A DNA stretch of 64,000 bases from Modestobacter versicolor (GCF_014195485.1 NZ_JACIBU010000001.1:248001-312000), one strand, 5' to 3'. Numbered from the stretch's first letter, positions 27,346-36,479 are shown. Notes: a model not told the origin generated them from the letters alone. Numbers and translations: made by a program.

Positions 27346-28053
27346 TCAGTTGATGACCCCCGAGCGGATGCCCAGCGCCACCATGTGCGCCCGGTCGCCG
27401 GTGCCCAGCTTCCGCGCGATGCGCGCCAGGTGGCTCTTCACGGTCAGTGCTGACAGGTCCACCTTCTCGCCGATCTCCTTGTTCGTGTGCCCGTCGGCGA
27501 CCAGCCGCAGGATGTCGCGCTCGCGGGCGGACAGCTCCCCGACAGCCTCCTCCACCCCGGTCTGGGTCAGCCCCTGGGCCAGGCTGCTGGCGATCCCCGG
27601 GTCGGCGAAGACCTCCCCGGACAGCGCCGCCCGCAGGCCCTCGGTGAGGACGGCGAGCGGGCTGGTCTTCAGCACGTACCCCTGCACCCCCGCCAGGAAC
27701 GCCGCGCGGACGACGGCGGGGTCGGTGACCGAGGTGAGGACGACGGTCACCGGCCAGCCCTCGGTGCGCAGCGTCGGCAGCAGGTCCAGCCCCCGCCCGG
27801 GGTCGCCCCCGCGCCCGGCGTCCGGGCCGGCCTCGGGCAGGTCGACCTCCAGCACGCACAGCGCCCGGGGACCGGAGACGTGGGCGCGCACCCGGGCCTC
27901 CTCCAGCGAGGCGGCCTCCTCGACGTCACGGGCACCGAGCGACCGCAGCCGCCCGGCGAGGGCCTCGCGCACCAGCGGGGACGGGTCGACGACCAGGGCA
28001 CCGGCGTGCGGGCCGAACAGCACGCCGTCGGACCAGAGACGGCCCAGGGACAT
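27346..28053 (-). CDS. LuxR-family response regulator with atypical receiver
   Basis: A 235-residue NarL/FixJ-like regulator. The receiver-like domain (about 18-140) has VVDPSPLVREALAGRL instead of the usual acidic pair, a candidate phospho-Asp in LEVDLP, a Gly/Pro-rich insert (DAGRGGDPGRG) and a conserved Lys in GYVLKTSP. The output helix-turn-helix is LSARERDILRLVADGHTNKE then LTVKSHLARIARKLG. No histidine kinase gene is nearby. The loss of one acidic-pocket residue and the insert suggest altered or absent phosphorylation. The ATG has GGGAGG upstream. Confidence 0.92.
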   Translation of the reverse strand: MSLGRLWSDGVLFGPHAGALVVDPSPLVREALAGRLRSLGARDVEEAASLEEARVRAHVSGPRALCVLEVDLPEAGPDAGRGGDPGRGLDLLPTLRTEGWPVTVVLTSVTDPAVVRAAFLAGVQGYVLKTSPLAVLTEGLRAALSGEVFADPGIASSLAQGLTQTGVEEAVGELSARERDILRLVADGHTNKEIGEKVDLSALTVKSHLARIARKLGTGDRAHMVALGIRSGVIN

Positions 28054-28173
28054 CCAGCCTCCCGTCGTCGGACCGGTCGACGGAAGCGGTCGGGCTGACC
28101 ACTCGACGGATGACCGGCGTGTCCGAGCACTCGGCCCACGTCCCGTTACGCCGAGTGGAGTACGGCGAGAAGT

Positions 28174-28794
28174 CTAGGCGCCGCTGTCGGCGGGCTGCCC
28201 GTTCGAGCTGAGCAGGTGGATCCCGGGCGGCGGCAGCCCCGCGGCGTTGCCCAGCACCTCGAGGAAGGCGGTGAGGTGCTTGTCCAGGTCGGTGCCCTCC
28301 GCCGTCCAGGACGCCCGGATCTCGACGTCGACGGAGTGCTCGGGAGCGGCGATGGAGCCGAAGCGGGTGGAGGCGGTGCGGGTGACGGTGCCGCCGACCG
28401 AGTGGTGGACGGCGCCGTGCTCGACCAGCGCATCGGTCAGCCAGCTCCAGGCGACCTCGGAGAACATGCTGTCGTCGACCATCTCGGAGTCGGTCTCGGC
28501 CGAGACGTAGCCGACGCAGCGGGTCGTGCCCTGCCAGGCCTCGTGGCCCTCCGGGTCGAACAGCACGATGAACCGGCCGCTGGCGATCTCCTCGTCGTCG
28601 TCCAGCGGGTCGCCGACCCGGATGCCCACCGCGTGCGACCACGGCGCCAGCCGCTGCGGCGCCGGGATGTGCTCGACGACGACCTCCGGCCGCGGGTGTA
28701 CGGTCGCCAGCGCCTCGAGGGCGGCCTGGAACTCCGCGGGCGCCTGCGCCGGCGGCGGAGTGGCGTCGTCCGGGCGAGTGCGCTGCTGGGCCAC
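28174..28794 (-). CDS. DUF3000 domain protein (Rv2680-like)
   Basis: A 206-residue actinobacterial protein of unknown function. It opens with a Pro-rich leader, then [20 protein letters not shown], then [12 protein letters not shown], then [20 protein letters not shown]. The middle holds [20 protein letters not shown] and the end holds [14 protein letters not shown]. It is soluble, with no catalytic motif I recognise. The GTG at 28792-28794 follows TACCCT by 6 nt. It is divergent from hemE, a pairing kept in mycobacteria, so a link to haem synthesis is possible but unproven. Confidence 0.9.
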   Translation of the reverse strand: MAQQRTRPDDATPPPAQAPAEFQAALEALATVHPRPEVVVEHIPAPQRLAPWSHAVGIRVGDPLDDDEEIASGRFIVLFDPEGHEAWQGTTRCVGYVSAETDSEMVDDSMFSEVAWSWLTDALVEHGAVHHSVGGTVTRTASTRFGSIAAPEHSVDVEIRASWTAEGTDLDKHLTAFLEVLGNAAGLPPPGIHLLSSNGQPADSGA

Positions 28795-28800
28795 GTGCGC

Positions 28801-28806
28801 AGGGTA
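28801..28806 (-). promoter_or_regulatory. Leaderless -10 of the DUF3000 gene
   Basis: Minus-strand TACCCT ends 6 nt before the GTG at 28794. Confidence 0.6.
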
Positions 28807-28899
28807 GGTCGCCGGGCCCGGGATGCGGCGTCCCGACGCGCCGCCGTGACCGGGCTGTGCGCCCGGCGGGCGTCCTCAGCCGCCGTCGGGGACGTCTGG

Positions 28900-28905
28900 G
28901 AGGAT
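28900..28905 (+). promoter_or_regulatory. Leaderless-type -10 of hemE
   Basis: GAGGAT ends 8 nt before the GTG at 28914. Confidence 0.4.
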
Positions 28906-28913
28906 CGGCGGTC

Positions 28914-29960
28914 GTGGGAACAGCAGCAGGACCGGCCGCCGACTCCGACCTGGTCCGGGCGGCCCGAGGCCTCCCGGTCAGCCGCACCCCCGTGTGGTTC
29001 ATGCGCCAGGCGGGCCGCTCGCTGCCCGAGTACCGCGCGCTGCGCGCCGGCACCGCGATGCTGCAGGCCTGCCAGGACCCCGACCTGGTCACCGAGATCA
29101 CCCTGCAGCCGGTGCGGCGGCACGGGGTGGACGCCGCCATCCTCTTCTCCGACATCGTGCTGCCGCTGGTGGTGGCCGGCGTCGACATCGAGATCAAGCC
29201 CGGCATCGGCCCGGTGGTCGCCTCCCCGGTGCGCACGGTCGCCGACGTCGACGCCCTCCCGCCGCTGGAGCCCGACCGGCTGGACTTCCTGGCCACCGCC
29301 GTCCGCCGGCTCGTCGGCGAGCTGGGGGCCACCCCGCTCATCGGCTTCGCCGGCGCCCCGTTCACCCTCGCCACGTACCTGATCGAGGGCGGGCCCTCCA
29401 AGGAGCACGCCCGCACCAAGGCCTTCATGTACGCCGAGCCGGAGGCCTGGCAGCGGCTGCTCGAGCGGCTCGCGGTCAGCGCCGCGACCTTCCTGCGGGT
29501 GCAGGTCGACGCCGGGGCGAGCGCCGTGCAGCTGTTCGACTCCTGGGCCGGCGTGCTCTCGGCCACCGACTACGCCGCCCGGGTGCTGCCGCACTCGCGC
29601 GCGGTCTTCGACGGGCTCGCCGCCCCGGAGGTGCCGAAGGTGCACTTCGGCGTGGGCACCGGTGAGCTGCTGCCGCTGATCGGCGAGGCCGGCGTGGACG
29701 TCGTCGGCGTCGACTGGCGGGTGCCGCTCGACGAGGCCGCCCGCCGGGTCGGGCCCGGGTACTCGCTGCAGGGGAACCTCGACCCCGCCGTGCTGCTCGC
29801 CGACCGGGCGACCGTCGACCGCGAGGTGCGCCGGGTGGTCGAGCAGGGCCGGGCCGCCCGCGGGCACGTGTTCAACCTCGGCCACGGCGTCCTCCCCGAC
29901 ACCGACCCGGGCGTCCTCACGCACGTGGTCGAGCTGGTGCACGAGCTGTCGGCCAGGTGA
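28914..29960 (+). CDS. hemE: Uroporphyrinogen decarboxylase
   Basis: A 348-residue enzyme decarboxylating the four acetate side chains of uroporphyrinogen III to give coproporphyrinogen III. Signature 1 is [19 protein letters not shown], with the catalytic Arg. The Asp region is [11 protein letters not shown]. The signature [19 protein letters not shown] follows. [22 protein letters not shown] and [13 protein letters not shown] complete the barrel. The GTG at 28914 is placed by homology with the usual N-terminal length. It heads the hemE-hemY(-hemQ) group of the Gram-positive coproporphyrin-dependent route. Confidence 0.97.
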   Translation: MGTAAGPAADSDLVRAARGLPVSRTPVWFMRQAGRSLPEYRALRAGTAMLQACQDPDLVTEITLQPVRRHGVDAAILFSDIVLPLVVAGVDIEIKPGIGPVVASPVRTVADVDALPPLEPDRLDFLATAVRRLVGELGATPLIGFAGAPFTLATYLIEGGPSKEHARTKAFMYAEPEAWQRLLERLAVSAATFLRVQVDAGASAVQLFDSWAGVLSATDYAARVLPHSRAVFDGLAAPEVPKVHFGVGTGELLPLIGEAGVDVVGVDWRVPLDEAARRVGPGYSLQGNLDPAVLLADRATVDREVRRVVEQGRAARGHVFNLGHGVLPDTDPGVLTHVVELVHELSAR

Positions 29961-31309
29961 GCCGCCTCGTCGTCGTCGGCGCCGGCATCACCGGGCTGAC
30001 CGCCGCCTGGGAGTGGCGCCGCACGCACCCCGACGACGAGGTGCTGGTGCTGGAGGCCGGCTCGCGCATCGGCGGCAAGCTGGACCGGGTCGACCTCGCC
30101 GGCCGCTGGTACGACACCGGGCCGGAGGCGGTGCTCGCCCGGGTGCCCGAGGCGGTCGAGCTGATCGAGGCGCTCGGCCTGGCCGACCAGCTGGTGCCCG
30201 CGCAGACCACCCAGGCCTCGATCGTGCTGCCCGAGGGCCGCTTCCCGCTGCCCGCCGGCACGCTGCAGGGGGTGCCGACGTCCGCCGACGGCCTGGACGG
30301 CGTGCTCACCCCCGCCGGCGTGGCCCGGGTGCGCGCCGAGGCCGACCTGCCCCCGCTGCGGCTGGACGGCGACGTCTCCGTCGGCGGCCTGCTCCGGGAG
30401 CGGCTCGGCGACGAGGTCGTCGACCGGCTGGTCGAGCCGCTGCTCGGCGGGGTCTACGCCGGCCGCCCCGACGACCTCTCGCTCGCCGCCACCATGCCCG
30501 CGCTCGCCGCCCAGCTGCCGGCGGCCACGTCGCTGCTGGGCGCTGCGATGGCCGCGCGGGACGCCGGTGCCCGCAGCCGGGGCGACGTCGACGGACCGGT
30601 CTTCGTCACCGTCCGCGACGGCATCGGGTCGCTCCCGCAGGCCCTGGTCGACGGTGCGCGGGCGGACGTCCGGCTGGACACCGCGGTGGCCGCGCTGCGT
30701 CGGGTCGCCGGCGGCTTCGAGCTGGAGCTCGAGGGCGGAACGACGCTCACCGCCGACGCCGTCGTGCTGGCCACCCCGGCGAGCCCCACCGCCCGGCTGC
30801 TGGCCGACGTGGCGCCGGATGCCGTCGAGCCGCTGCAGGGCATCCCGTACGCGTCGATGGCCGTGGTCGCGATGGCGTTCCCCGAGCAACAGGTGGCCGC
30901 GGGCTCCGGGCTGCTGGTGCCGCCGGTCACCGGCCGGCTGGTCAAGGGCGTGACGGTCTCCTCCTCGAAGTGGCCGCACCTGGGCGGCGCGCTGCGGGTC
31001 CGGTCGTCGGTCGGCCGGTTCGGCGACGACGCCGCCCTGCAGCGCGCGGACGACGACCTCACCGCCGCGGTGGTCGCCGACGTCGCCGAGCTGCTGGACC
31101 TGGAGCGGCCCGAGCCGGTGCAGACCGAGCTGGTGCGCTGGGTCGACGGGCTGCCGCAGTACCTGGTCGGGCACCCGCAGCGGGTCGCCGCGGTGCGGGC
31201 GGCGGTCGCTGCCGTGCCGGGGCTGGCGGTCGCCGGTGCCGCCTACGGCGGGGTCGGGGTGCCCGCGTGCATCCGGGACGCCCGCCGGGCCGTCGCCGCG
31301 CTGGGCTGA
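29957..31309 (+). CDS. hemY: Oxygen-dependent coproporphyrinogen III / protoporphyrinogen oxidase (HemY/CgoX)
   Basis: A 450-residue FAD enzyme. The dinucleotide-binding start is [17 protein letters not shown], with [13 protein letters not shown] following. [12 protein letters not shown] and the substrate-domain segment [16 protein letters not shown] match the family. The C-terminal FAD motif is [20 protein letters not shown]. Given a nearby hemQ, it should oxidise coproporphyrinogen III to coproporphyrin III. The GTG overlaps the hemE stop by 4 bp, so the two are coupled. A soluble or membrane-associated monomer is expected. Confidence 0.95.
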   Translation: MSRLVVVGAGITGLTAAWEWRRTHPDDEVLVLEAGSRIGGKLDRVDLAGRWYDTGPEAVLARVPEAVELIEALGLADQLVPAQTTQASIVLPEGRFPLPAGTLQGVPTSADGLDGVLTPAGVARVRAEADLPPLRLDGDVSVGGLLRERLGDEVVDRLVEPLLGGVYAGRPDDLSLAATMPALAAQLPAATSLLGAAMAARDAGARSRGDVDGPVFVTVRDGIGSLPQALVDGARADVRLDTAVAALRRVAGGFELELEGGTTLTADAVVLATPASPTARLLADVAPDAVEPLQGIPYASMAVVAMAFPEQQVAAGSGLLVPPVTGRLVKGVTVSSSKWPHLGGALRVRSSVGRFGDDAALQRADDDLTAAVVADVAELLDLERPEPVQTELVRWVDGLPQYLVGHPQRVAAVRAAVAAVPGLAVAGAAYGGVGVPACIRDARRAVAALG

Positions 31310-31332
31310 GGCGCAGCGGGCTGGTCAGCGCG

Positions 31333-31403
31333 GCGGTGATCACCTCCCGTCCAGTGCCGCCTCCGCGGCGTGGAGACCGCCCTCAGCGGGAGGTGATCAC
31401 CGC
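31333..31403. repeat. 17-bp perfect inverted repeat with 37-nt spacer upstream of hemQ
   Basis: 31333-31349 is exactly complementary to 31387-31403; each arm includes the self-complementary word GGTGATCACC. It lies after hemY and 128 nt before hemQ, so it could end the hemEY transcript or bind a regulator. Confidence 0.7.
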
Positions 31404-31518
31404 GCGCTCAGCGGCCGCGTCGCTCGGCCAGCGCCACCACCGTGGGGCGCCGCGGCAGCTCGTCGTCCACCCGGTCAGTGTCACAGCCGCCCGGTGTCAA
31501 CTGACAAGTCTGACGCGT

Positions 31519-31524
31519 GACAAT
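31519..31524 (+). promoter_or_regulatory. Leaderless -10 of hemQ
   Basis: GACAAT ends 6 nt before the ATG at 31531; a TGTCAA at 31495-31500 lies 18 nt further up as a possible -35. Confidence 0.55.
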
Positions 31525-31530
31525 GGGGGC

Positions 31531-32247
31531 ATGAGCGAGCAGACCGAAGAGCGCAGCATCGGCAAGCGGGCCAACGAGCTCAACGCGATGATCCGCTACA
31601 CGATGTGGTCGGTGTTCAAGCTGGCCCGCCCGCTGGGCGACGACCAGCGGTCCGCGGCGGCTGACGAGGTCACCGCGCTGTTCGACGAGCTCGCCGGCAA
31701 GGACGTCGTCGTCCGCGGTGTCTACGACGTCGCCGGCCTGCGCGCCGACGCGGACCTGATGATCTGGTGGCACGCCGAGACCCCGGAGGCGCTGCAGGAG
31801 GCCTACGGCCGGTTCCGCCGCACCACGCTGGGCCGCCAGCTGGACCCGGTGTGGTCGCAGATGGCCCTGCACCGGCCGGCCGAGTTCAACCGCAGCCACG
31901 TGCCGGCGTTCCTCGCCGACGAGGAGCCGCGCCGCTACGTCTGCGTGTACCCCTTCGTCCGCTCCTACGAGTGGTACCTGCTGCCCGAGGAGGAGCGGCG
32001 GGACATGCTCAAGGAGCACGGCATGCAGGCCCGCCCCTACCCGGACGTGCGGGCCAACACCGTCTCCAGTTTCGGGCTCGGCGACTACGAGTGGATGCTC
32101 GCCTTCGAGGCCGACGAGCTGCACCGCATCGTCGACCTGATGCGCGACCTGCGGGCCAGCCGCGCGCGGCGGCACGTCCGCGAGGAGGTGCCGTTCTACA
32201 CCGGCACCCGCAAGCAGGTCGCGGAGCTCGTCGCCGACCTGCCATGA
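31531..32247 (+). CDS. hemQ: Coproheme decarboxylase (chlorite-dismutase family)
   Basis: A 238-residue HemQ that makes haem b from coproheme by two oxidative decarboxylations, completing the coproporphyrin-dependent pathway. It shows the actinobacterial pattern: YTMWSVFKL near the start, [18 protein letters not shown] with the catalytic Tyr and propionate-binding residues, and the haem-ligand His region [36 protein letters not shown] and [11 protein letters not shown] follow. Length and motifs are complete. The ATG lies 6 nt after a GACAAT -10, so the transcript may be leaderless and separate from hemEY. Confidence 0.96.
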   Translation: MSEQTEERSIGKRANELNAMIRYTMWSVFKLARPLGDDQRSAAADEVTALFDELAGKDVVVRGVYDVAGLRADADLMIWWHAETPEALQEAYGRFRRTTLGRQLDPVWSQMALHRPAEFNRSHVPAFLADEEPRRYVCVYPFVRSYEWYLLPEEERRDMLKEHGMQARPYPDVRANTVSSFGLGDYEWMLAFEADELHRIVDLMRDLRASRARRHVREEVPFYTGTRKQVAELVADLP

Positions 32248-32253
32248 CGATCG

Positions 32254-32312
32254 AGCCCTGAACGCCAGTGGCCCAGGACCCGACGGGTCCTGGGCCACTG
32301 GCGTTCAGGGCT
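32254..32312. terminator. Very long perfect hairpin between hemQ and msrB
   Basis: 32254-32281 is exactly complementary to 32285-32312: a 28-bp stem with a 3-nt loop, starting 7 nt past the hemQ stop and ending 8 nt before the msrB stop. Bidirectional terminator; the longest perfect hairpin I found in the window. Confidence 0.85.
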
Positions 32313-32319
32313 GCGTAGC

Positions 32320-32739
32320 TCAGGCCTCGCTGGGCGCGAGGGTGATGCTCACCGAGTTGATGCAGTAGCGGTCGCCGGTGGGCGTCTGCGGGGCGTCGGC
32401 GAAGACGTGCCCGAGGTGGCTGTGGCAGGTGCCGCAGAGCGCCTCGGTGCGCAGCATCCCGTGGCTGGTGTCGTCGCGGAGGACGACGTTGTCGCTGGTG
32501 GAGGGTGCGTAGAACGACGGCCAGCCGCAGTGCGAGTCGAACTTGGTCTCGGAACGGAAGAGCTCGGCGCCGCACGCCCGGCAGGAGTAGACGCCGACGG
32601 TCTTGGTGTCGACGTACTCACCGGTCCACGGCCGCTCGGTCCCGGCCTCGCGGAGGACGGCGTACTCCTCCGGCGACAGCTGGGCGCGCCACTCCTCGTC
32701 GCTCTTGACGACCTGGGGCTGGTGGGCGGATGTGGTCAT
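32320..32739 (-). CDS. msrB: Peptide-methionine (R)-S-oxide reductase
   Basis: A 139-residue MsrB repairing methionine-R-sulfoxide in proteins. Two zinc-binding CxxC pairs are CRACGAELF and CGTCHSHLGHVF. The active site is SHCGWPSFY plus the catalytic RYCINSVSI. The resolving Cys seems to be supplied elsewhere, as in many zinc-containing MsrBs. The ATG at 32737-32739 is taken because TACCGT lies 6 nt upstream; a longer start would add nine residues. Single gene, convergent with hemQ. Position equals Rv2674. Confidence 0.96.
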   Translation of the reverse strand: MTTSAHQPQVVKSDEEWRAQLSPEEYAVLREAGTERPWTGEYVDTKTVGVYSCRACGAELFRSETKFDSHCGWPSFYAPSTSDNVVLRDDTSHGMLRTEALCGTCHSHLGHVFADAPQTPTGDRYCINSVSITLAPSEA

Positions 32740-32745
32740 GCCCCC

Positions 32746-32751
32746 ACGGTA
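32746..32751 (-). promoter_or_regulatory. Leaderless -10 of msrB
   Basis: Minus-strand TACCGT ends 6 nt before the ATG at 32739. Confidence 0.6.
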
Positions 32752-32853
32752 CGGCGCGCCCGCCACCGGTGCCGCGCACGGGACGGCCCCGCCACCCGAG
32801 TGGGCGACGGGGCCGTCCTGCCTGCTCAGCGGCTCGTCACCGCGGTCTGCCGA

Positions 32854-35430
32854 TCAGCCGCGGAACAGCCGGAGCAGCAGGTCGCGGAGCTCCTGCAGCG
32901 CCGTGCGCAGCGCGAAACCGGTGCTCGCCGTCTCACCCGAGGTGCCGGTGAGGCGGACCTCCTGGTCCCCCGGGGGCAGCGCCACCGGGACGGTGAACCG
33001 GACCGAGACCCGGCCCTCGGCGTCGGCGGTCGCGGAACCCAGCTGACCCCGCACGCGGGACGGCAGCGAGGCGGTGACCCGCTCGCCGGGCGCGAAGCCG
33101 GTGCCGGTCACCGTGATCCGCTCGCCGCGGAACGGCCGCGGGTCGCTGATCGTGGCCGTCGCCGGCACGTCCGGTGCCACCGTGGCCAGGCCGACCAGCG
33201 TGGGGTTGTGGTCGCTGGCGCGGTACGGGTACGGGGCGAAGAGCGGCTCGTAGCCGTCGTACTCGTAGGCGAAGGACTCCACGGCGTTGATGTCCCAGAC
33301 GCCCAGACCGGTCAGCTTGGGCACCATCGACCCCGAGGCGAAGACGTGGTCCAGCGAGCCGGAGCCACCGTCGAACACGTAGCTGTACTGGTCGGGCGCG
33401 AGCACCGGGCCCATGTCGGTGTAGCCGGCGGCCACGACGACGTCGATCGGGTCCTCGTAGCGGTAGGCGTTGAAGTCACCGGTCAGCAGGACGTCGGGGT
33501 CACCGGCGGCCGCGGCGACCCGGGCGGCGAAGTCGACCAGCACGGTGGCCTGCTCGACCCGGTCGGGGTTGGACGCGCCCTGGCCGTCACCGGCGTCGGC
33601 GTTCTCGCCGGTGCCGCTGCCCTTGGACTTCAGGTGGTTGGCGATGATCGTGAAGACCTCGCCGTCCGCGTCGAAGGTCTGGGCGATCGGCGTGCGGGCG
33701 TTGGCGAAGGCCGCGAGCTCGGCGTCGGTCGGCACGGCCGGGCCGCCGACCGCGGTGACCCGGTCGGTGCGGTAGACGATCGCGTTGGTGATCACGTCGG
33801 TGTCCTCGCGGGCCCGCACGTAGTCCCAGTCGTGGCCGTCCTCGGCCTCGATCGCCGCGAGCAGCGTCTCGACCGCGCGGTACGGCGTCTCCGGGGTGAG
33901 CACCGCGGAGTTCTCGATCTCGTGCAGGGTGAGGACGTCGGCGTCCAGCGCGGTGATCGCCGTGACGATCTTCGCCTGCTGCTGGGCGAGCTCGGCGGCG
34001 TTCGCCGCACCCCGGGCCCGGTCCCCGAACTCGCTGGGGAAGTCGACGAAGTAGTTGAGCACGTTGAAGTCGCCGATGGTCAGGTCGCCGCCCACGGCCG
34101 GGGGTGCGGCCGGACGCGGGTTGGTCGCCGGGAACGTCGTCCCCTCGGCCGTGCCGTCGGCGGGCTGCAGCCGCCAGGCCCCGAAGCTGTAGCTCAGCAC
34201 CACCGGCTGGTCGAAGCTGGCGGTGTCGCCGACGCGCACCGGGTCCTCGAGGGTGAGGAACGGCGGTGCCTCGCCGGCGGTGGAGAGGTTGGTGCTCCGG
34301 CCGTCGTCCAGGGTGAGCGAGCGCGCTGCGTTCTCGGCCTGCACGGCCTGGGCGGCGGCGCCGGGCTCGGCCGCCTCGGTCGGCGCGAGCAGCCGGCCGC
34401 CCTCGGCGAGCAGGATCTCGCCGTAGCGGTTGAGGTCGTAGACCTCGGTGACGGTGAGCGTCTGCGCCGGGGTGACGAGCATGCCCTCGAGCACCTCGCG
34501 CTGCTCGTCGGTGGCGGGCAGCGAGAGCGGCGCCGCCTCGGGCAGCGGGCCGGAGCCGCACACGGAGACCGTGACGTCGGTGATCTCGGTCAGCCCGTTG
34601 AACTCGGCGACGGTGCCGGAGACGACGACCTGGTCGCCGAGCTCGACGGCGGGGGCGTCGGTGTCGTAGACGAAGACGCCGTCGGAGGTCGCCGGGAGGC
34701 CGTCGCCGGCGTCCTGGACGTGGAACCCGCCGAGGCCACCGCTCTGCAGGTCGGCGACGACCGTGCCGCCCACGGTGACGACCTCGCCGGCGAGCGGGCT
34801 GGCCGCGCCGGGGCCCTGCACCGACCCGATGGTCACGGTGGCGACGTCGCAGCCCGGGCCCGGCTCGGGCTCGGGGTCCGGGTCGGTCGGGGTGTTGACG
34901 GCGCCGAACGTGGCGGCCAGCGGACCGGTCCAGTCGTCGGTGCCCGGCGTGCGCTGCAGCGACAGCCCGGCCGCCTCGGAGCCCGCCTCGGCCACGCCGA
35001 TGTCGGTGCTGGTGCGGCCGTCGGCCGGCCCGCCCACGGCGGTCAGCGTGCCCTCGTAGCTGAGGAACTCGATGACGGCGCCGTCCGGGCCGACCAGGGC
35101 CACCCCGTCGGGGGCGCCGTTCTGGATGCCGGCGTAGCTGACCACGGCGATGCCGTCGCCGTCGGCGACCACCGGCAGGGTCGCGTAGCGGACCCCGCCG
35201 GTGCCGTTGTAGAGGACGAGGGAGAGGCCGGTCAGGTCAGCGGTCGAGGGGGCGGTCACCTCGATCGCCTCACCGGTGTCGGCGCCGCCGTTGTCGTAGT
35301 GGATCTCGGTGATCCGGGCGTCGGCGGGAGCGGCGAGCGCGGGGGCTGCCACGGTCACCAGACCACCGGCGGCGAGGGCCCCGACGGTCAGGCCGAGGAC
35401 GGCGGAGCGGGGGGTTCTGCGGAGGGACAC
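32854..35430 (-). CDS. Exported ExeM/NucH-type extracellular endonuclease
   Basis: An 858-residue secreted nuclease. The signal peptide runs to about residue 33 (cleavage near APALAA). A lamin-tail-like domain follows (ARITEIHYDNGGADTGEAIE), then a Pro/Glu linker (PDPEPEPGPG). Next is an OB-like YhcR domain (GEVVTVGGTVVADLQSGG). From about residue 470 comes the endonuclease/exonuclease/phosphatase domain: GDFNVLNYF, then LHEIENSAV, NHLKSKGSG, LLTGDFNAY and YRASDHNPTLVG, giving the metal and catalytic Glu, Asp and His residues. An IPT-like domain ends it. The GTG has GAGGAG upstream. Probable role is DNA scavenging outside the cell. Confidence 0.93.
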   Translation of the reverse strand: MSLRRTPRSAVLGLTVGALAAGGLVTVAAPALAAPADARITEIHYDNGGADTGEAIEVTAPSTADLTGLSLVLYNGTGGVRYATLPVVADGDGIAVVSYAGIQNGAPDGVALVGPDGAVIEFLSYEGTLTAVGGPADGRTSTDIGVAEAGSEAAGLSLQRTPGTDDWTGPLAATFGAVNTPTDPDPEPEPGPGCDVATVTIGSVQGPGAASPLAGEVVTVGGTVVADLQSGGLGGFHVQDAGDGLPATSDGVFVYDTDAPAVELGDQVVVSGTVAEFNGLTEITDVTVSVCGSGPLPEAAPLSLPATDEQREVLEGMLVTPAQTLTVTEVYDLNRYGEILLAEGGRLLAPTEAAEPGAAAQAVQAENAARSLTLDDGRSTNLSTAGEAPPFLTLEDPVRVGDTASFDQPVVLSYSFGAWRLQPADGTAEGTTFPATNPRPAAPPAVGGDLTIGDFNVLNYFVDFPSEFGDRARGAANAAELAQQQAKIVTAITALDADVLTLHEIENSAVLTPETPYRAVETLLAAIEAEDGHDWDYVRAREDTDVITNAIVYRTDRVTAVGGPAVPTDAELAAFANARTPIAQTFDADGEVFTIIANHLKSKGSGTGENADAGDGQGASNPDRVEQATVLVDFAARVAAAAGDPDVLLTGDFNAYRYEDPIDVVVAAGYTDMGPVLAPDQYSYVFDGGSGSLDHVFASGSMVPKLTGLGVWDINAVESFAYEYDGYEPLFAPYPYRASDHNPTLVGLATVAPDVPATATISDPRPFRGERITVTGTGFAPGERVTASLPSRVRGQLGSATADAEGRVSVRFTVPVALPPGDQEVRLTGTSGETASTGFALRTALQELRDLLLRLFRG

Positions 35431-35509
35431 GTGACTCCTCGGCGGCCAGGCGCGGGCCGGTCAGGGCGGAGGGACCACCCGATCCTGTCAGTGCCCTGAG
35501 CGACGGCCG

Positions 35510-35547
35510 ATGAACTTCCGGTAACGAACTTAGCCGCGCTGATGAAC
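35510..35547 (-). promoter_or_regulatory. Three direct GTTCRT repeats upstream of the nuclease gene
   Basis: On the minus strand GTTCAT, GTTCGT and GTTCAT occur at 35542-35547, 35524-35529 and 35510-35515 (18- and 14-nt steps). PhoP-type boxes use similar words but 11-nt steps, so this is only suggestive. Confidence 0.3.
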
Positions 35548-35652
35548 TGGCGGGAGAGGTCCGGCGCCGTCCGCGCGACGGTGCCGGGCGGGGTGCTCGT
35601 ACCGTGGCCCTGGCGCCGCGCCCGGTGGCGCCGCCGTCCGCCGAGAGGACCC

Positions 35653-36111
35653 ATGAGCACCCCGCAGCCCCTGGCAGACACCTGGTTCACCCGCGACCTC
35701 CCCGTGCTCCGGGCGGTCGTCCGGCTGATCGACGAACCCCCGCACGGCAGTGCCCCCTACCTGGGCGCGGTGGTGCCGGCGAGCGGCCTGCCCAAGCCGC
35801 AGGTGGTCTCGGCGGCCAACGCGCTGGTCACCGCCGGCTACGCCGAGGCGCTCACCAACCACGCCGGCGAGATCGTCCGGTTCACCGCCGTCTCGGCCGA
35901 GGCGCGCCGGCTCACCGGGCTCTGGCCGACGCCGCAGGGGGAGTGGGACCGGCTGCTCGAGCAGCTCGAGGCCCGCGCCACCGGCGCGCTCACCGACGTC
36001 GAGCGGGCCCGCTGGCGGGCGTTCGCCGACGCGGCGGCCGCGGTGGGCCCGGAGAACGGGGCGTTGCTGATGGCGGCGCTGATCGGCGGGTACGTGCCGC
36101 GCGGCCGCTGA
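35653..36111 (+). CDS. Small winged-helix-like hypothetical protein
   Basis: A 152-residue soluble protein. The segment RDLPVLRAVVRLIDEPPHGS then VVSAANALVTAGYAEALTNHAGEIVRFTAVSAEARRL, split here, looks like a winged helix-turn-helix with a beta hairpin, as in MarR-like proteins. The C-terminal half is helical (EWDRLLEQLEARATGALTDV). No effector domain is seen. The ATG at 35653 has GAGAGGACCC upstream. It is divergent from the nuclease gene and convergent with cspA. DNA binding is inferred from the fold guess only. Confidence 0.75.
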   Translation: MSTPQPLADTWFTRDLPVLRAVVRLIDEPPHGSAPYLGAVVPASGLPKPQVVSAANALVTAGYAEALTNHAGEIVRFTAVSAEARRLTGLWPTPQGEWDRLLEQLEARATGALTDVERARWRAFADAAAAVGPENGALLMAALIGGYVPRGR

Positions 36112-36124
36112 CGGGCGGGAACGC

Positions 36125-36164
36125 GACAGCGCCCCCGCCCGGTGTCCCGGGCGGAGGCGCTGTC
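36125..36164. terminator. Hairpin between the wHTH gene and cspA
   Basis: A 9-bp outer stem (36125-36133 with 36156-36164) and 6-bp inner stem (36137-36142 with 36147-36152) separated by a 3-nt internal loop. Confidence 0.75.
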
Positions 36165-36202
36165 GGTGGTTCGAGGGCTGCGTTCAGCTCCTCGGTCTGG
36201 GA

Positions 36203-36406
36203 TCAGACCGGGTTGACGTTCGCCGCCTGCGGGCCCTTCTGGCCCTGCTCGATGTCGAACGAGATGCGCTGGCCCTCATCGAGCGAGCGGTACCCGCTGG
36301 TCTGGATGGCCGAGTAGTGGACGAAGACGTCCGGGCCGCCGCCATCGGGGGTGGCGAAGCCGAACCCCTTCTCGGCGTTGAACCACTTCACTGTTCCTTC
36401 GGGCAT
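36203..36406 (-). CDS. cspA: Cold-shock domain RNA chaperone
   Basis: A 67-residue single cold-shock domain. RNP1 is [10 protein letters not shown] and RNP2 is VFVHYSAI; the start [17 protein letters not shown] is standard. It binds single-stranded RNA and DNA and prevents secondary structure. The segment [10 protein letters not shown] and the end [10 protein letters not shown] match actinobacterial CspA. The ATG has TAGGAGCGAGCA upstream. A TAGGGT -10 on the minus strand (36474-36479) would give a leader of about 60 nt. Confidence 0.97.
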   Translation of the reverse strand: MPEGTVKWFNAEKGFGFATPDGGGPDVFVHYSAIQTSGYRSLDEGQRISFDIEQGQKGPQAANVNPV

Positions 36407-36473
36407 TGCTCGCTCCTAGCTGAGGTCGTGCGTCGGGGTCCTGCCAGAGCGCAGGGCCTTCCCGACGAACTGA

Positions 36474-36479
36474 ACCCTA
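36474..36479 (-). promoter_or_regulatory. Candidate -10 of cspA
   Basis: Minus-strand TAGGGT, about 68 nt before the cspA ATG; no -35 match is clear. Confidence 0.35.

Noticed and set aside
35510-35547. A true PHO box ahead of the nuclease gene
   Set aside because: Repeat spacing is 14 and 18 nt rather than 11; reported only as loose direct repeats.
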